Source: Gongronella butleri
Lineage: Eukaryota > Mucoromycota > Mucoromycetes > Mucorales > Cunninghamellaceae
Reading direction: 5' to 3'
Assembly (NCBI GenBank): GCA_025201375.1
Contig: JAIWZP010000020.1
Span: 1 to 64,000 of the forward strand
Length of the DNA stretch: 64,000 nt
The position numbers were made by a program, and so were the translations under genes. The notes under the pieces were generated by a model. It had not been told where the DNA came from. It saw only the letters and a program-made list of their open reading frames with translations, and ran no database searches. Shown one piece after another: positions 30,651-42,271 of the stretch (its first letter is position 1; each line of letters begins with the position of its first letter).

Positions 30651-32736
30651 ATGCCAGCACAAAACGAAGCGCCAAAGTCCGGCCTTGCCTCGCTGTTTGG
30701 TGGCTTTGTGCCCAAGCCAAAGGCACCTGTGGACGAGCCTGCGGCGGGATCCCAGCAGGCCGGTGGCCGTATTAAGTCCAAGCGCCGGAATCTTGCCACT
30801 CGCTCTCGTTTGGGCAACAAACAAGTGACACTTGCTGCTACAAAGAAGATCCTTGACGAAGACGCGGATATCGACATGGCCGATGCCGGCTCCAGCGCGA
30901 AAAATAAGAAGCGCAAGCCTCGACAGTAAGAAATTGCCCTGTTTTGATATCAAAATGTGGCTCACTCTTCTCTCTTTTTGCAGCAACCCCTATGGCCGCG
31001 TCAAAAAGGCCAATGCGGCGCAAGTGCCAAAGCAGCACCCTGTCCATGTCTTGGTAAAAAAAAAAGGCGATGATTCTGTTTTATGGATGTATTTGGCTCA
31101 ATTCGCGTTTTTCTTCTTTTTCTTTTCGCTTCTCTTAGATCCAAGGTTGTCCTGCGGGCAGTGAGATGGGCATGGTGCAATTCCTGCAGAGCAAGAGCAA
31201 GCGCGCGTGGACGCCGCTTGGGTGCCAGCCTGTGAGCGCGGATATGCTGCAATTGACGGTGGACGGCGATCTGACGGCGGCGGCCATTGTGCGATTGGAC
31301 GGGTACCTGTTTGGCACGAGCACACTGACGATCCGTTTGCAGCCTGCCGACGGTTCAGCGCAAGCGATCACGACGGATCAGGATGAGCAAAAATCGAAAT
31401 TGACGACCATGGACGTTTTGCGTCTGTTTCTCAAATCGCGATGGGCTGGCGATGCGGGGTACCTGAACCTCGACAATATGGCGGACGATGCGATTCTCAA
31501 AAAGCACGCTATCCGTCCGCCAGGCGACAAGGCGGCATCGGCGGTGGTGGGGCCTGCAATGATGAAGCTTGCGGGCGAGATGTTTGGCGACAAGGTTGTT
31601 TCGCTGTCTTTGGCCAATAATCGATTGCTCAACGTGCAGGCCGTGTCGACTTTGGCGCAATATCTGCCTCAATTGCAGAATTTGTCGCTGCAGCACAATC
31701 TCATCAAGGCGTACGAGGGTCTCGAAGCCATCAGTGGCACGGGCAAGCTGCTGCACCTGCGCGAGCTCGTTCTCGATGGCAATCCCTTGGTTACCAACGA
31801 ATTGAAGCAACGCGGTCACACGCGCGCCTATGTGCGCAACATCGTCAAGCGCTTCCCCACCCTCTTTTTGCTCGACGGCGCGCCAATTCAGCTCTCCGAG
31901 GACGATGTCCAGCAAATCCACAAGACGGGCAAAGTGTTGCCCCTCGACACCCACCCGTCGTACTTTGACACCCAGGATACACGCTCCATTGCCATGGATT
32001 TCCTCATCAATTACTATCAATGCTACGATTCGGCCGACCGCGCACCCCTCGCGCTGCTATACCATCCAGAAGCCACACTGTCCATGGCTAGCAGACTGCG
32101 CTTACGTGCCGACGCTCGCGTCAAGCGAAAAGAAAAGAAAAAGATCATGGATGACGGCAAAATGCAGTGGGCCACCATCAATCACAATCTCAAGCTGAAC
32201 AATCCTAGTATGTCGTTTTCGTTTTTTCTTCAGCCCTTTTTTCTCACCGGCTACTTTTTTTTTATTTCATTTTCGCAGAAAAAACGTCGTTGGGCCTTCT
32301 TCTCGGCGCTGATGCCATTCGAGACTTGCTGATTCGCCTGCCATCGACGATCCATGACTTCAGCAACACCAACGACTATGTGCTGGACGCCTATCAAACG
32401 CCTGCTGGCATGATTGTCACGCTACATGGCGAATTCAAAGAAGATGCCGCATCCGCGCCCTACTCGTACGACCGCACCTTTGTTTTGCAGCCTACACAGC
32501 CTGGCTCCACGTAAGAACAATGGCATTGCATGTGCGTCTCTTTTTTCAATATTGACGCGCCGCGCCCCCCCCTTTTTCATCTTTTTAGAGCCGCAAATGC
32601 TGGCAGCCCTGTGACAATCGTGTCAGACTCGTTGACTGTGCGTGATTATGTGGGCAATCACGGCTTCCAGATTCAAAAGAAGCAGAACTACACGAGCATT
32701 TTCATGCCGCCCCAGGCGGAGCACGTCGCCGTCTAA
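30651..32736 (+). CDS. MEX67: Mex67/NXF1-type mRNA export receptor lacking a recognisable TAP-C/UBA domain
   Basis: Five exons (30651-30925, 30984-31053, 31139-32207, 32279-32510, 32589-32736) give 597 aa. Domain order: basic N-terminus with 'KNKKRKPR'; an RNA-binding domain from about 116; leucine-rich repeats at about 265-350 ('VSLSLANNRLLNVQAV', 'LRELVLDGNPL'); an NTF2-like domain at about 390-580 ('AMDFLINYYQCYDSAD', 'TIVSDSLTVRDY'). This is the NXF plan. NXF binds mRNP, dimerises with NXT1/Mtr2 and carries mRNA through pores. After the NTF2-like domain only about 30 residues remain, with no UBA-like FG-binding fold and no downstream exon continuing the frame. Confidence 0.93.
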
Positions 32737-33179
32737 GCGACACGCCGTCTTTACAACAAACCGCATTATTATTTCCTCTTTTCGCACTATTTATGGCCCG
32801 TTTTTTTCTGAGCAGCCTTTCCCATTGAACAGAATCTCATATCCTAGCAGCATGACGAACATAGAATTAAAAAGCTACAGATCGTAAAATCGCATTAAGC
32901 TGATTTTTATGGGGTTTTAATCTAAATTCACACGATGGAACGAGCCGATGACCGCCAAATCTTGGGATCATCAAATGGTTGCCCCTGTCACCGGCTGGCT
33001 CAAATTTGGGACCGTTTGGACAAGACGTTTGCGAGAAGCATTAGGAGTCTGGCATTTTTAACAAAATTCTGTGTTCAGTTCCCCAACAAAGCATTCTGTT
33101 ACGTAAAAATGCATTCCAGCATGAAAAGGCAAGCTGAAACCTTGGTTAAGCTTCATCTTGCAGTTGTTAAAGGTCACAA
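32737..33179. other. Intergenic region downstream of MEX67
   Basis: MEX67 3' end and AT-rich sequence. No gene seen. Confidence 0.4.
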
Positions 33180-35310
33180 CGGCGCGTAATGGGCAAAACA
33201 AAAACTTAGCCTTGTCGAGCTTCCAAACCAAAATTGAAAAGTCGGGTCCTAAGAATTCCACCAAACTAGTACACAAGAGACACTGATTAGAGAAATCACA
33301 AAACAAGCTAAAAAAGAGAGAGGTCGACCTGCAGACTGACGAGCAATTCGCATTTTTGGATTTAATTTCAATAACGAATTGCACGGGAAAAACGCGTCGA
33401 TAGATATCCGCTGATGCGTCCACTAGCAAGAGTGACGCCAGGGGCATAGAATTGAATAGGACCAGGTGCATGTAGCTCAAGGCCTGACGCGCTTTATCAC
33501 GCGTCGAAAATTATATGTGATGTTTACACCGTGTCAAACCTGGCATATAATCACTTTTTTCATTGATCACAAATGTCCACAAATGCAGCAATCCATGCTC
33601 TTTCTGCTGGTCTGCGTTTTAAGTCGTTGCGATGATTCCTCGTCGAGTTCACCTTGAGCTGAAAATTTGCAGTTTTTCTCGTTTTACGCCACAACCAACC
33701 AATGAATCTTCGGTTTTTATTGCATTTTTGTCGATGAATGTGGCGGGTGTACCAAGTGATTGAAGGGCGTGGCGATGCGAGGACCTAAATTCGACTCTTT
33801 GTAGACCCTCTACTGTACCCCTTACCAAATCTGTGGTTTTTGAAAATGGTCATTGCTCGCAATCCAGTGGCCGTAGAACTCCAGTGATGGGTTCATTTGA
33901 ATGGGAAGGCTTGCAAGTTCTTGATCAATGTACAAATGTTATTTTAACTAGCGCAGCCATTGCGAGGCGACCAAAAGCTTCAAAATAACACACTTTTGTA
34001 CCCAAAACGCCACGTTTCTAGTTTACAGAAAAGCTCAAAAGATACTTTTGTGCACAATTCACGGGACCATTTGTGGTGTAAATTTCGGGGCACACTGTAT
34101 TACACGTAGGCAATCAAATCACGCTTTGATAAAACGAGAGTAACGAAAATAGCTTTTAAGCGGGGGCACTTTGGGAACCGATGACGTATTGGCAGGATCG
34201 TGTGCACCAGGATCGTGGCTCCTGAGGCCACTCCGCTTTGTCTCTAGAGCGTGTCCCATTGGCGAGTACTCTTTGGAAATCGTGAATTTCCTCTGATTAT
34301 TGATTGCTCTCGACATTCCGCTATTTGAACATCTTGAAATTTTGGCAAACACATGGGACCCACTCGCTCATCAAACGTGCTGCCTGCAACGAGGTGCCTC
34401 GTTGCAACAAAAGTCAAGTTAATCCAACAAAGGCAAAACAATTTCAGCTCGTTCCATCCTGCAAATCCTTTGCATTAATTAAGTCATTATTAAAGATCAG
34501 ATGTTGTAAAGGTCAATGAGCTCTACGCATTGATATTAATTTGGAGCAATTCGATTAGCAGCAAGCTCAGGAAAACACGCTTTATTATATTTTGATTTGT
34601 TTTACTGGCAAAAATATTATCCACATCCTTGCGCCGCTTAGCTTCAGGAGGGAAAGTTGTAGTTAACAACGCGTGCCGTGCAATGCACCATATTTCAAAT
34701 AGAGGCATTACTGGAAAAGAGGCATGGCATGCAAATAACCAATTTTATTTTACTTTTCTTGAAATAGCTTGATTTTACGTTGTGAAAGCTCTTGCTTCAT
34801 GTATAGAAGTTGACGTGTAAATCGGTCCTGTGTGGTTGACAAAATTTCACGCCGATCAAATACTGGAATTGTCCAGAAAAAAACCGTATTTTGTGAAAAA
34901 CGTGATAATCCACCATTGCTTGCCAATGGGACACGCCTTGTATACAAAACTGAGTACCTTCAGACACTGTTATGCTGACGCACGCGGGTGTGTCAAAATT
35001 TCAGCGGGTGTCAAAAAGTCCCTGCTAAAATGGCATTCACAGAATCCTCTTTTTTAGAAAACGCAATTTGGCGGCATTGGCGCAATGCAAGTGCTAGCAA
35101 AATTTATACTGCAGTTGGCCCCAATCCTTGCACACAATTGAAGCTCTTGAGCATCTGTGTAAATCAGATATTTGGCGTTTTGTGCGGAAATAGTCTAATT
35201 TGCGGGTCTTTTGGTTGCCGGTCAATAATTACACCATTTATAATGTAATTTGCACATCCATCAGGTAATTTTAAGTCTTGTAGTTCGAATGAGCACTTTT
35301 TTGAAGCTCT
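33180..35310 (+). mobile_element. Foldback-family repeat (family 2), copy B
   Basis: Collinear with the 48940-51905 element over its left arm and centre. For example 'tagcgggggca' (50 kb copy) corresponds to 'aagcgggggcac' at 34159, and 'gctaaaatggcattcacagaat' is shared in part near 35026. It is itself partly palindromic around about 34600 (34150 region inverted near 35045). The right arm stops near 35310, so this copy is truncated. No coding capacity. Confidence 0.65.
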
Positions 35311-35537
35311 GCGGTCACTGAATGGCACACAATGGACGATTTTCAAACATCGCACATTTTTCACAGGGGTCACAGGCTGCAATGCAATTTGCAACATTAA
35401 ATGGTGAATCATCTGTACGATACTGCAAATAATTTATTTTTGGTGGCGCCTTGCCAAGATTTAAATAAGAGTACACTGACATGGAGGATCGAAAAGGGCC
35501 ATTTGATTCCATGTGGAAAGGGAGGAGCAAAATTAAC
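35311..35537. other. Downstream region of the S28 peptidase gene
   Basis: Short AT-rich region between the repeat and the S28 stop codon; nothing recognised. Confidence 0.4.
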
Positions 35538-37547
35538 TCACGCGCCCTGGACCCAGCCCTTGAGCGTGGCGGCAGTGAACGACGTGAAGGTCTTGATGCT
35601 GTTTTGGTAGCCGGGGTAGTTAAAGTAGTCCTGGAAAATGAAAAAAAGGGTGTGAGCTGCTGAAAAATGTTATGAAGCGTCGAAATGCGTGTTCAAACGC
35701 GTATGTCTTACAAAGCAATGGACGCCGTGGGGCAGCGTGACAAAGTATTGCGTGGAGGAGTTGGTGCGCTTTGGTGCGTCGGGAGACGCGACGCTGAGCC
35801 ATCGCCAGGGGTCCCACTCGCCATTGACAAAGATGGTGTTTGTCAAATTGACGGACCATCCGCTGTAGGCATTGTCAATGGCGTCGATGGACGGCTGGGC
35901 GGGCGCCTGGCCCTTGAATTGCTGCTGGCACTGGTCCAGGTAGTCCTGGGTCGTGGTCAAGTTGGTCATGACGCGCTTGTTGTACCAGGGCGAGTCCGCG
36001 GGCGGCGCCACGGTCTCGTCAAAGCCAAACTCGCGGCAGGTTTGCCAGAACCACAAAGTGTCGTCAGTGTAGGGATTGTCGCTCTTCTGTTGCTTTTGCT
36101 TGGTGCTCGTGAAGCGGTGATGGTGATGCTTGTTGACTGCGCGCTGCTCAGCACTGCTGCCAATGCCGACGCCATTGCCGCCATTCTTGCTGTTCTTGCT
36201 GTTCTTTTGATTGTTGTACGATTTGTAATACTCGGCATAGTTCTGGAACTGCTCCTGGGGGTCGGTGGCGCCCTGGAAGGCCGACTTGCATGCATCCGCT
36301 ACAGGCATCGATTTAGGCGTCGTGGATTGCCATTGGAAGATCAGAATCGAAGGCACGTCTATTCCAAAAAAAAATATTATGGGGGTGAGCTTGCGATCTA
36401 GAAAAAACAATGCCTATTTAATTACCCGAGGCAAATGTCTTGTCATCGACAGACGCATCGACGCCGAATTGAGACTTGAATTGAGCCTTTTCTTGGTCAG
36501 TGGGGTTAGACGACAAGAAGCCGTCCACGGCATCGACGACGTTGTGGATAGCAGCGACACAGTCTTGCGGGCCATATTGGACAAAGGCATTGTTGTATTC
36601 GAAAAAGTTCATTTGGGCTTCCACGGGCGCCGACGACGAAACGGCGGCAAACACGAGATCCGGGTACGCCAAGCGCATCCACGCAGCGAGCATGCCGGGG
36701 TAGCTGCCTGTCAAAATAGATAAAAAAAAAGGGTGAGTCGCGGCGTCCAAACGCGTCGAAAACGCGCATTTTTTTCATTACCACCACGCGTGATCCACTT
36801 TGTCTTTGGCGCCGACAGATCTTGCGAGATGCCCGGGAGGCCATTCTTGGCTAATTGGATGAACGTAGCCATATCCGCCAAGCTCTAATGGTCATGGGAA
36901 TAAATCAGTCGCGTGTTTCTCGCATTTCTTCATCTTTTTTTTTTTTTTTTTGTACCTGATTGACGGTCAGGAACGAGTAATCAGTAGGCAAACTCTGTTA
37001 AAAAGAAAGAATGAGCAAAGAATGGTCCGCATACTTCGTTTTTTATATACCAAAGACGGGTGGCTCTCGCCATAATAGCGGTGCTCCAACAAGACCATGG
37101 CGGCATTCAGCGATTTGGCAACGGTTGCCAAGGGAGGGCCAAAGATGAAGCTCGCGTCATCTCCAGAGGCCGTGGCCTCGCCATTGGGCACCACTGCAAG
37201 GAGAAAGAGGGGGTCAGATCGACAAAAATCAAGGAAAAAAGCGCGACTCACTAATGACCGCGCCGCCTGGCTTGTAGTTGGACGCATCGATCCAGTATCG
37301 AATGTCGATTGTGTTTTTGTTGGAGGCATCATTGTGATCCAAGGGCACGGTGAAAGTGTGCGTCTGCGTATTGTCCTTTCTAAATTCGAAATTCGAAAAT
37401 CAGGGGGGAAATCAGTAAGAAATGGCGAATTGAACACGCCAAGGACGCGACATGTCTGACTTTTTCTTACCTGGACCCCGTCGGGCGTGCAGCGACCATC
37501 ATCGTGGACAAGCCCAATGACACAAGACCGATGGCAGAAAGCTTCAT
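35538..37547 (-). CDS. Secreted S28-family serine peptidase (prolyl carboxypeptidase-like)
   Basis: Eight minus-strand exons (37471-37547, 37252-37379, 37051-37193, 36956-36994, 36782-36884, 36426-36707, 35712-36358, 35538-35630) join to 503 aa, normal for S28. A signal peptide (MKLSAIGLVSLGLSTMMVAA) is present. The nucleophile motif 'GGSYPGMLAAW' is at about 163, the Asp in 'NGEWDPW' at about 438 and the His in 'LPHGVHCFD' at about 467; 'LEHRYYGESHP' and 'LPTDYSFLTVNQ' are family marks. It releases residues after proline outside the cell or in the vacuole. An Asn/Lys/Gly/His-rich insertion (NSKNSKNGGNG, KHHHHR) sits between Ser and Asp. The Ser motif is split by an intron (GG|SYPG). Confidence 0.94.
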
Positions 37548-38416
37548 GTTTGCGGAATCAAGGTTAAAAACAAAAAAGAAGTTGCGATCGTATTCCTGGG
37601 TTTTTAAACAAGTGAATTTTGCCCTGAATGTACCCCATTCATCCAAAAATATATCGGTGGTGACACCAGGCTTGTTTTTATGGCGCATCCGCCATGCTTG
37701 TCAACAAGATAAAGCAATGTGACACTTATTTTTGTCCATTCGTCCTTTGCAGCAGCTCGGCCCGTGGTCCAAGCAATCATGACAACTGAGGCAAATGCAA
37801 GGCAATTTCCTTTTTGGCAATTCTCATCCATAAAGGCAACCTGTTCCTGCAGGTTTCAGGCGACCAGCCTTGAAAGGGCTTGGTGCCCTTTTTTTTTTTT
37901 TTAATGGCCGTGGATCATCCATGAGGACGGGCCAAGATCATTGTCTATTTCGTCACAATTTACCAAGATGAGGCCAACACAAGGCCATTTTTAATTCATT
38001 TTGCTTCAGTAAGCATGTCGTGCCCCTCTTTTTTTCGGTTTTGATGATTTTTGTTGGTTCTGCATGACATTGAAGCGACTCTCGGTCTCACTTTCATCTG
38101 CATCCGGTGGTTGCCAAGGCCATTTGGAGATGGGGGGTCACCTGCGCTCCTGCTGCCATTGAAAAAAAAAAAATAATTGAGCCTTTGTTGGCAAATTGAT
38201 TTCATTTCAGGTGGCGAGGCTGCGCGCACGCCGCAGGCGCGGAGATCTCAGAGCCGTTGGCTTGGGATCCGCAATTGCTGCCCCTTTGGCTAATCGGCTA
38301 AGGCTGCACTTCCCCCACGCAAAATATAATTAGCTGCCATGCGAAAAAAAAGGGCCAGAGCCAACAAGAAAAAAAAACACAACATTTTTATTATTAGGTG
38401 ATCACGCGGTCGCATT
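37548..38416. other. Intergenic region upstream of the S28 gene
   Basis: No gene is supported. Contains mixed composition, a T14 run near 37888 and an A12 run near 38161. It includes the S28 promoter and the GPI13 3' end. Confidence 0.45.
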
Positions 38417-41125
38417 CTAAGCTAAGACGGGCGACAGCGTGTGAGCAATGAGTGTGCCTGTGACAAGGAGCGCTTGCAAAAGGAAACGAGGGGCAAAGAT
38501 TTTCCACGTCATGAGGTGACGTCGTAAAATAAGGACAAAGATGGCGGAAAGACATGTTGGCGCCGATTGCCATAAAATAAGCATGAGCATGAGCGGCCCT
38601 TTGTGTGCGGCAGGGCAGGCCGAAGCGAGGATGATGAGCCACGAAGCGAGCCACGCCACCATGTAGGCCGCCAGTGTGGCCATGGCCACCAGCGATGCGC
38701 CCGTATAATAGTGCATGTCGTCGAAACCGATGAATGCCGCTTTCCAGGGCAGCGATGGGAAAGTTGCCTGGTGGCCCGTGGTATAAAAGAGGTGATGGCC
38801 CACCAGGTGCACGAGGGCGAGTCGTACCAGCAGGTCGTTCTCATCAAAAATCAGATCGTGAAGAAAAACGGGCAAAATGAGCAACATCACTGCCCCAATG
38901 GGTTGCTGGAGCATCGCAAGCGCCGTGCACCAGAGGCAGAGAGCGGCGAACCATGGTGCAAGACCCTTCTTGCGTGGTAAAAGACCAATGGCCACGGTGC
39001 CGCCCAAACAGAGCGCGTAAACGGCACGCGGCACGTATTTGTCAAAGAGCCAATGGTGCTCGGCAGGTGCGATCAACATCGTCAATTGGAGCGTCTGGTG
39101 CGCGACGCGAGCGGCGACCAAAACGAGTGTAGATGCGTAAATCGCGACAAAAAGCGCGTGGAACGCCATGAACTGCGTTTTCCCATGAACAAAGCGCGTC
39201 AGCATCGAGCCACCCACCACACCGACCGCCGCGATGGCAGCCATGCCCACCCATTGGCCCACAAACCCTTGTGGAAGGTCCATGTACGTGCAATGCTGCA
39301 ATTGTTCTTCGCGACATTGGCCAAAAAGGCTGGAAACACGCAAAAACAGAAAAAGACAGAATGGCTTCCATAACGCACGCGCGAATTCCTGGCTGAGAAT
39401 GGATGAGCACCGCGCGAGCCTGCGCGCTGCCCACCAAGAACAGATGGTGGCGGCTGCAAAACGAGTGCCGCGATCCTCCCACACGACAAAGCTATTGGAC
39501 CCGAGCGTCGACGCCTGTACGAGACATGCAATGAGTAGGATGGAACCGTCAATGAGGTGTGCGCGACTCGCACGCGTGGCCCAAAGATATAAAGAGACAA
39601 GAAACGCGGCACCGAGCACCGCAATGCCCATGAACATGGCGAAAACGTCGAATTGTGCCCAGATTGCCTGGCAATACCGCATTGTTTCCGCCAAAAACGC
39701 GTCGTACGCTAAAAGAGCGTCTACCAGGAGCGTGTCGTCTTTTCCATCCATAGCACGTGCCAGCATCGCGTCGGCATCGACGAGGCGCTCGAACAAGAGG
39801 CGCAATTCATGGGCCGCAAAGCCTGCATGGCCATCAGCGCCATAGGCAGCCAAGTAGTCGTGGACTTGAAGCGCATTCATGCGGAACTGGAGCACCATAT
39901 GCATCAAATGGTCGTGTTGCGAGCGTGGCTGGCGCAACAAGACGTCTGGGATGAGTGCGCCAAGATTGCCAAAGGGAATGGGCACATTGAGCAGGTACGC
40001 AAGCGTCGGAACGAGGTGGATTTGCGGCACAAGCGGGTACGCGGTCGCGTCATAGTGGAGGCGCGCCGAAATGCCGGCAAGATCGATATCGAGGATCGCA
40101 GCGCGTTGTTCATAAATTCGCGCAAGAATCTGATCAAAATACGCGCGCGTCGCGTCGTCGTGGTGGCCCTCATCCAGTCGCAAAGGTTGGCCCGAATACA
40201 GTAGTAAGCCGCTCATCAATTCCTCCACACTTTCGCCGCCATGATCGCCTTCAATGGACATGCCGTGATCGCCCATGACAACAAGCAGTGTGTCATTGTC
40301 GACGTGATGCACAATGCGCTCCAAAATGGTATTCATTTCATCGAGCTTCATGGCCATGTTGGGGTGCGATGGGCCATACGTGTGTCCGCAGTGGTCCACG
40401 CCCAAAAAATGGGTAATGACGAGCTGTGGTGTGTCGTTTTCTTGTGCGGGCGGGAACGACGCGTCGAGCAGCGGCCACAGGTGATCCTGGATGCGATTGT
40501 CGACGGTATGCAGATCAAACATGCGGAAGCTGTCGCTGGCAAACGTCTGATTGGCCTGCAGCGACGCGGCAAACAAGTGTTCCCACGTGTCGTCGCCCAT
40601 AAAGTGCACAGACGGGTACTTTGCAGCGAGATGCGCGAGTAAATGGTCCTCCTCGACGGCCGTCGACGCGAAATTCGCGCCAGCGTCGATAAACGTGGGC
40701 AATGACCCCGTCATCAGACCCTTGACGCGCTGCATCGTCGTTGTCGGCGGATCCGCGCGGAATTGGAATAGCAGCGTGCGGTCTGGCGCGCTCGTGCGCA
40801 GCCGCTCAATCACAGGCAACCGCTGCCGGTAAAAATGCGCGTCTTTGCCCTTTTCGGTGCCATCGGGCGCCATAAAATCGAACCGCAGCGCGTCAATGAC
40901 CACCACCACCACGCGTCGAAAGGCGAATTCGTCGACCGCGGCCGTCTGTGGCTGCGAAACCCCCCAGTCTGACGCGTCCATCAACAGCGGAAACCGGTCC
41001 CAGGGCTCGTACGTGGCGCCACGATGGGGTAGTGATTGCCTCGTCAGCAAAAACCCTTTCAAAAACAGTGCCAGGCCGACCAAATGAACACACGTCAGAG
41101 CAAGCAACGTGAACCGAGAAACCAT
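38417..41125 (-). CDS. GPI13: GPI ethanolamine phosphate transferase 3 (GPI13/PIG-O)
   Basis: A single uninterrupted 902-aa frame. After an N-terminal membrane helix, the alkaline-phosphatase-type lumenal domain carries 'VVVVVIDALRFDF' (metal/Thr site region), 'DPPTTTMQRVKGLMTGSLP', 'FIDAGANFAS', 'FMGDDTWEHLF' and 'HFLGVDHCGHTYGP', then 'VVMGDHGM'. The C-terminal half is many membrane helices. PIG-O adds ethanolamine phosphate to the third mannose of the GPI precursor in the ER, the bridge later linked to protein. 'DPPTTTMQRVKGL' and 'DHCGHTYGP' separate it from PIG-N and PIG-G. The protein is somewhat shorter than yeast Gpi13 (about 1000 aa). Absence of introns is unusual for such a long gene here. 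Confidence 0.94.
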   Translation of the reverse strand: MVSRFTLLALTCVHLVGLALFLKGFLLTRQSLPHRGATYEPWDRFPLLMDASDWGVSQPQTAAVDEFAFRRVVVVVIDALRFDFMAPDGTEKGKDAHFYRQRLPVIERLRTSAPDRTLLFQFRADPPTTTMQRVKGLMTGSLPTFIDAGANFASTAVEEDHLLAHLAAKYPSVHFMGDDTWEHLFAASLQANQTFASDSFRMFDLHTVDNRIQDHLWPLLDASFPPAQENDTPQLVITHFLGVDHCGHTYGPSHPNMAMKLDEMNTILERIVHHVDNDTLLVVMGDHGMSIEGDHGGESVEELMSGLLLYSGQPLRLDEGHHDDATRAYFDQILARIYEQRAAILDIDLAGISARLHYDATAYPLVPQIHLVPTLAYLLNVPIPFGNLGALIPDVLLRQPRSQHDHLMHMVLQFRMNALQVHDYLAAYGADGHAGFAAHELRLLFERLVDADAMLARAMDGKDDTLLVDALLAYDAFLAETMRYCQAIWAQFDVFAMFMGIAVLGAAFLVSLYLWATRASRAHLIDGSILLIACLVQASTLGSNSFVVWEDRGTRFAAATICSWWAARRLARCSSILSQEFARALWKPFCLFLFLRVSSLFGQCREEQLQHCTYMDLPQGFVGQWVGMAAIAAVGVVGGSMLTRFVHGKTQFMAFHALFVAIYASTLVLVAARVAHQTLQLTMLIAPAEHHWLFDKYVPRAVYALCLGGTVAIGLLPRKKGLAPWFAALCLWCTALAMLQQPIGAVMLLILPVFLHDLIFDENDLLVRLALVHLVGHHLFYTTGHQATFPSLPWKAAFIGFDDMHYYTGASLVAMATLAAYMVAWLASWLIILASACPAAHKGPLMLMLILWQSAPTCLSAIFVLILRRHLMTWKIFAPRFLLQALLVTGTLIAHTLSPVLA

Positions 41126-41581
41126 GAAAGCCAGCCTAGATCAGAGTCGCATAGAAGCTAAAATGCAAAAAAAAAGACAAGATGGAAGAAGCAAAAAAAA
41201 AAAAAAAAGAGAAACTCGAGAAAAGCACATTTGCCCCTTTTGATCTTTTTGATTGTTTTGATCTCCGCAGCCGGACTATCATGTCAAAGCGCGTGGGCGG
41301 ACTGTGTATTAAACCGACCCATGGCTCAAATTTCCGTAAACCTTTTTTCCCTTTACCTCTTTTTGTTTAATTTCTTTTGTTTTTTACTTGCACAATGCCT
41401 AAAGGTCGTCGTCATCGCGGCCTCCACGCCGTATCGTATCATATTTTTACAGTATGAGGATTGGTGTGAAGCACAGGAATGGTAATTATAATCGTTGCTA
41501 CGTGCAGCTTATGAGCGCGTGCGCGCGACCAATGCCCTATGATAGCGGAGAAAGCGCGACCCACGATCGTTCAAGGATGTT
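41126..41581. other. Intergenic region with decayed duplication copy 1
   Basis: Upstream of GPI13. The segment 41270-41520 is related to 42325-42605 (see the repeat entry). It contains a broken short frame 'MPKGRRHRGLHAVSYH' from 41395. Confidence 0.5.
41270..41520 (+). repeat. Diverged duplicate, copy 1 (copy 2 at 42325-42605)
   Basis: Shared strings in order: ATGCCTAAA.GTCGTCG, 'acgccgtatcgtat', 'gtgtgaagc', 'aatg.taatta' and 'cgtgcag.ttatgagcg', with a similar T-rich tract before the ATG. Copy 1 has frame-breaking indels relative to copy 2. Confidence 0.65.
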
Positions 41582-41726
41582 ATGCGTACGAACAGAGGAC
41601 GAAGGGCGACCATGGTCTTGGCAGCAGCTGCAGGAGAGATGGCCACCCGCTGGTGCGACAAGCCATCCCACTATGCTCTCCGCGTGCAATCCATCAAGAT
41701 TGATGCATATTTCACCCTGGGTGAGT

Positions 41727-41766
<40 letters not shown>

Positions 41767-42157
41767 AGCATATGCTCACGCACATGTTCTTCAATTTAGA
41801 TTATGTCGTTTCAACCGATTTCCGGTTCTACGAGGGCTGCGACGCGTATGATCTCGAGGGCCGCGCATTGGAATCCCGAGACAAGGATATTTACGCGATG
41901 CTGAAGAGATATGGCCTTTTTCCAGCGTCGGCCGTTGTGCCGTGCACGTTCTATCACGTGAATTTGCTCAAGCAACACTTCAGCGCAAAGACGACCACGC
42001 CTGGACATTCCATGGAGGCGCTCAAGTCCGCGCAATTCCAAGATTACGCGCGCGAAAACTTGGAGAAGCACCCCACAACTCTCAACGAGGTATTTATTCT
42101 GATTTTGTCCCTGCTGAGGCTAATTTTATTCTTTTACTGGCTGCCAAGGTCGTTTGA
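41582..42157 (+). CDS. Hypothetical protein, about 145 aa
   Basis: Two long exons (41582-41720, 41800-42089) join in phase across an intron with a 32-nt A-run. A short third exon (42149-42157) would end the protein 'NEVV'. The frame reads 'MATRWCDKPSHYALRV', 'DAYFTLGDYVVSTDFRFYEG', 'ALESRDKDIYAMLKRYGLFP' and 'VPCTFYHVNLLKQHFSAK'. If the last intron is retained, the frame continues through a hydrophobic stretch to 42212. No family recognised. It lies between the two copies of a decayed duplication, so it may be a transposon passenger or a domesticated gene. The start could also be 41612. Confidence 0.45.
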
Positions 42158-42271
42158 CCACGCGTATTTTGAATGGTTTCTTGCCGATCACATGATGCGT
42201 GTTGCAAAGTGATCGTGAACTTGGCCTATGGGACAATAATCAAGAGAATAAATTAGGTTTCCTGTCTAGCA

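Noticed and set aside
38281..38310. 'ggctaagg' string resembling the HDV J4/2 junction
   Set aside because: No preceding P4 hairpin, no GGGCAA-type segment and no L3 upstream.
41454..42212. 252-codon frame from 41454
   Set aside because: Its first half runs through an intron with a 32-nt A-run (poly-Lys) in a phase different from the better-supported exon 1; only its second half overlaps the accepted exon 2.
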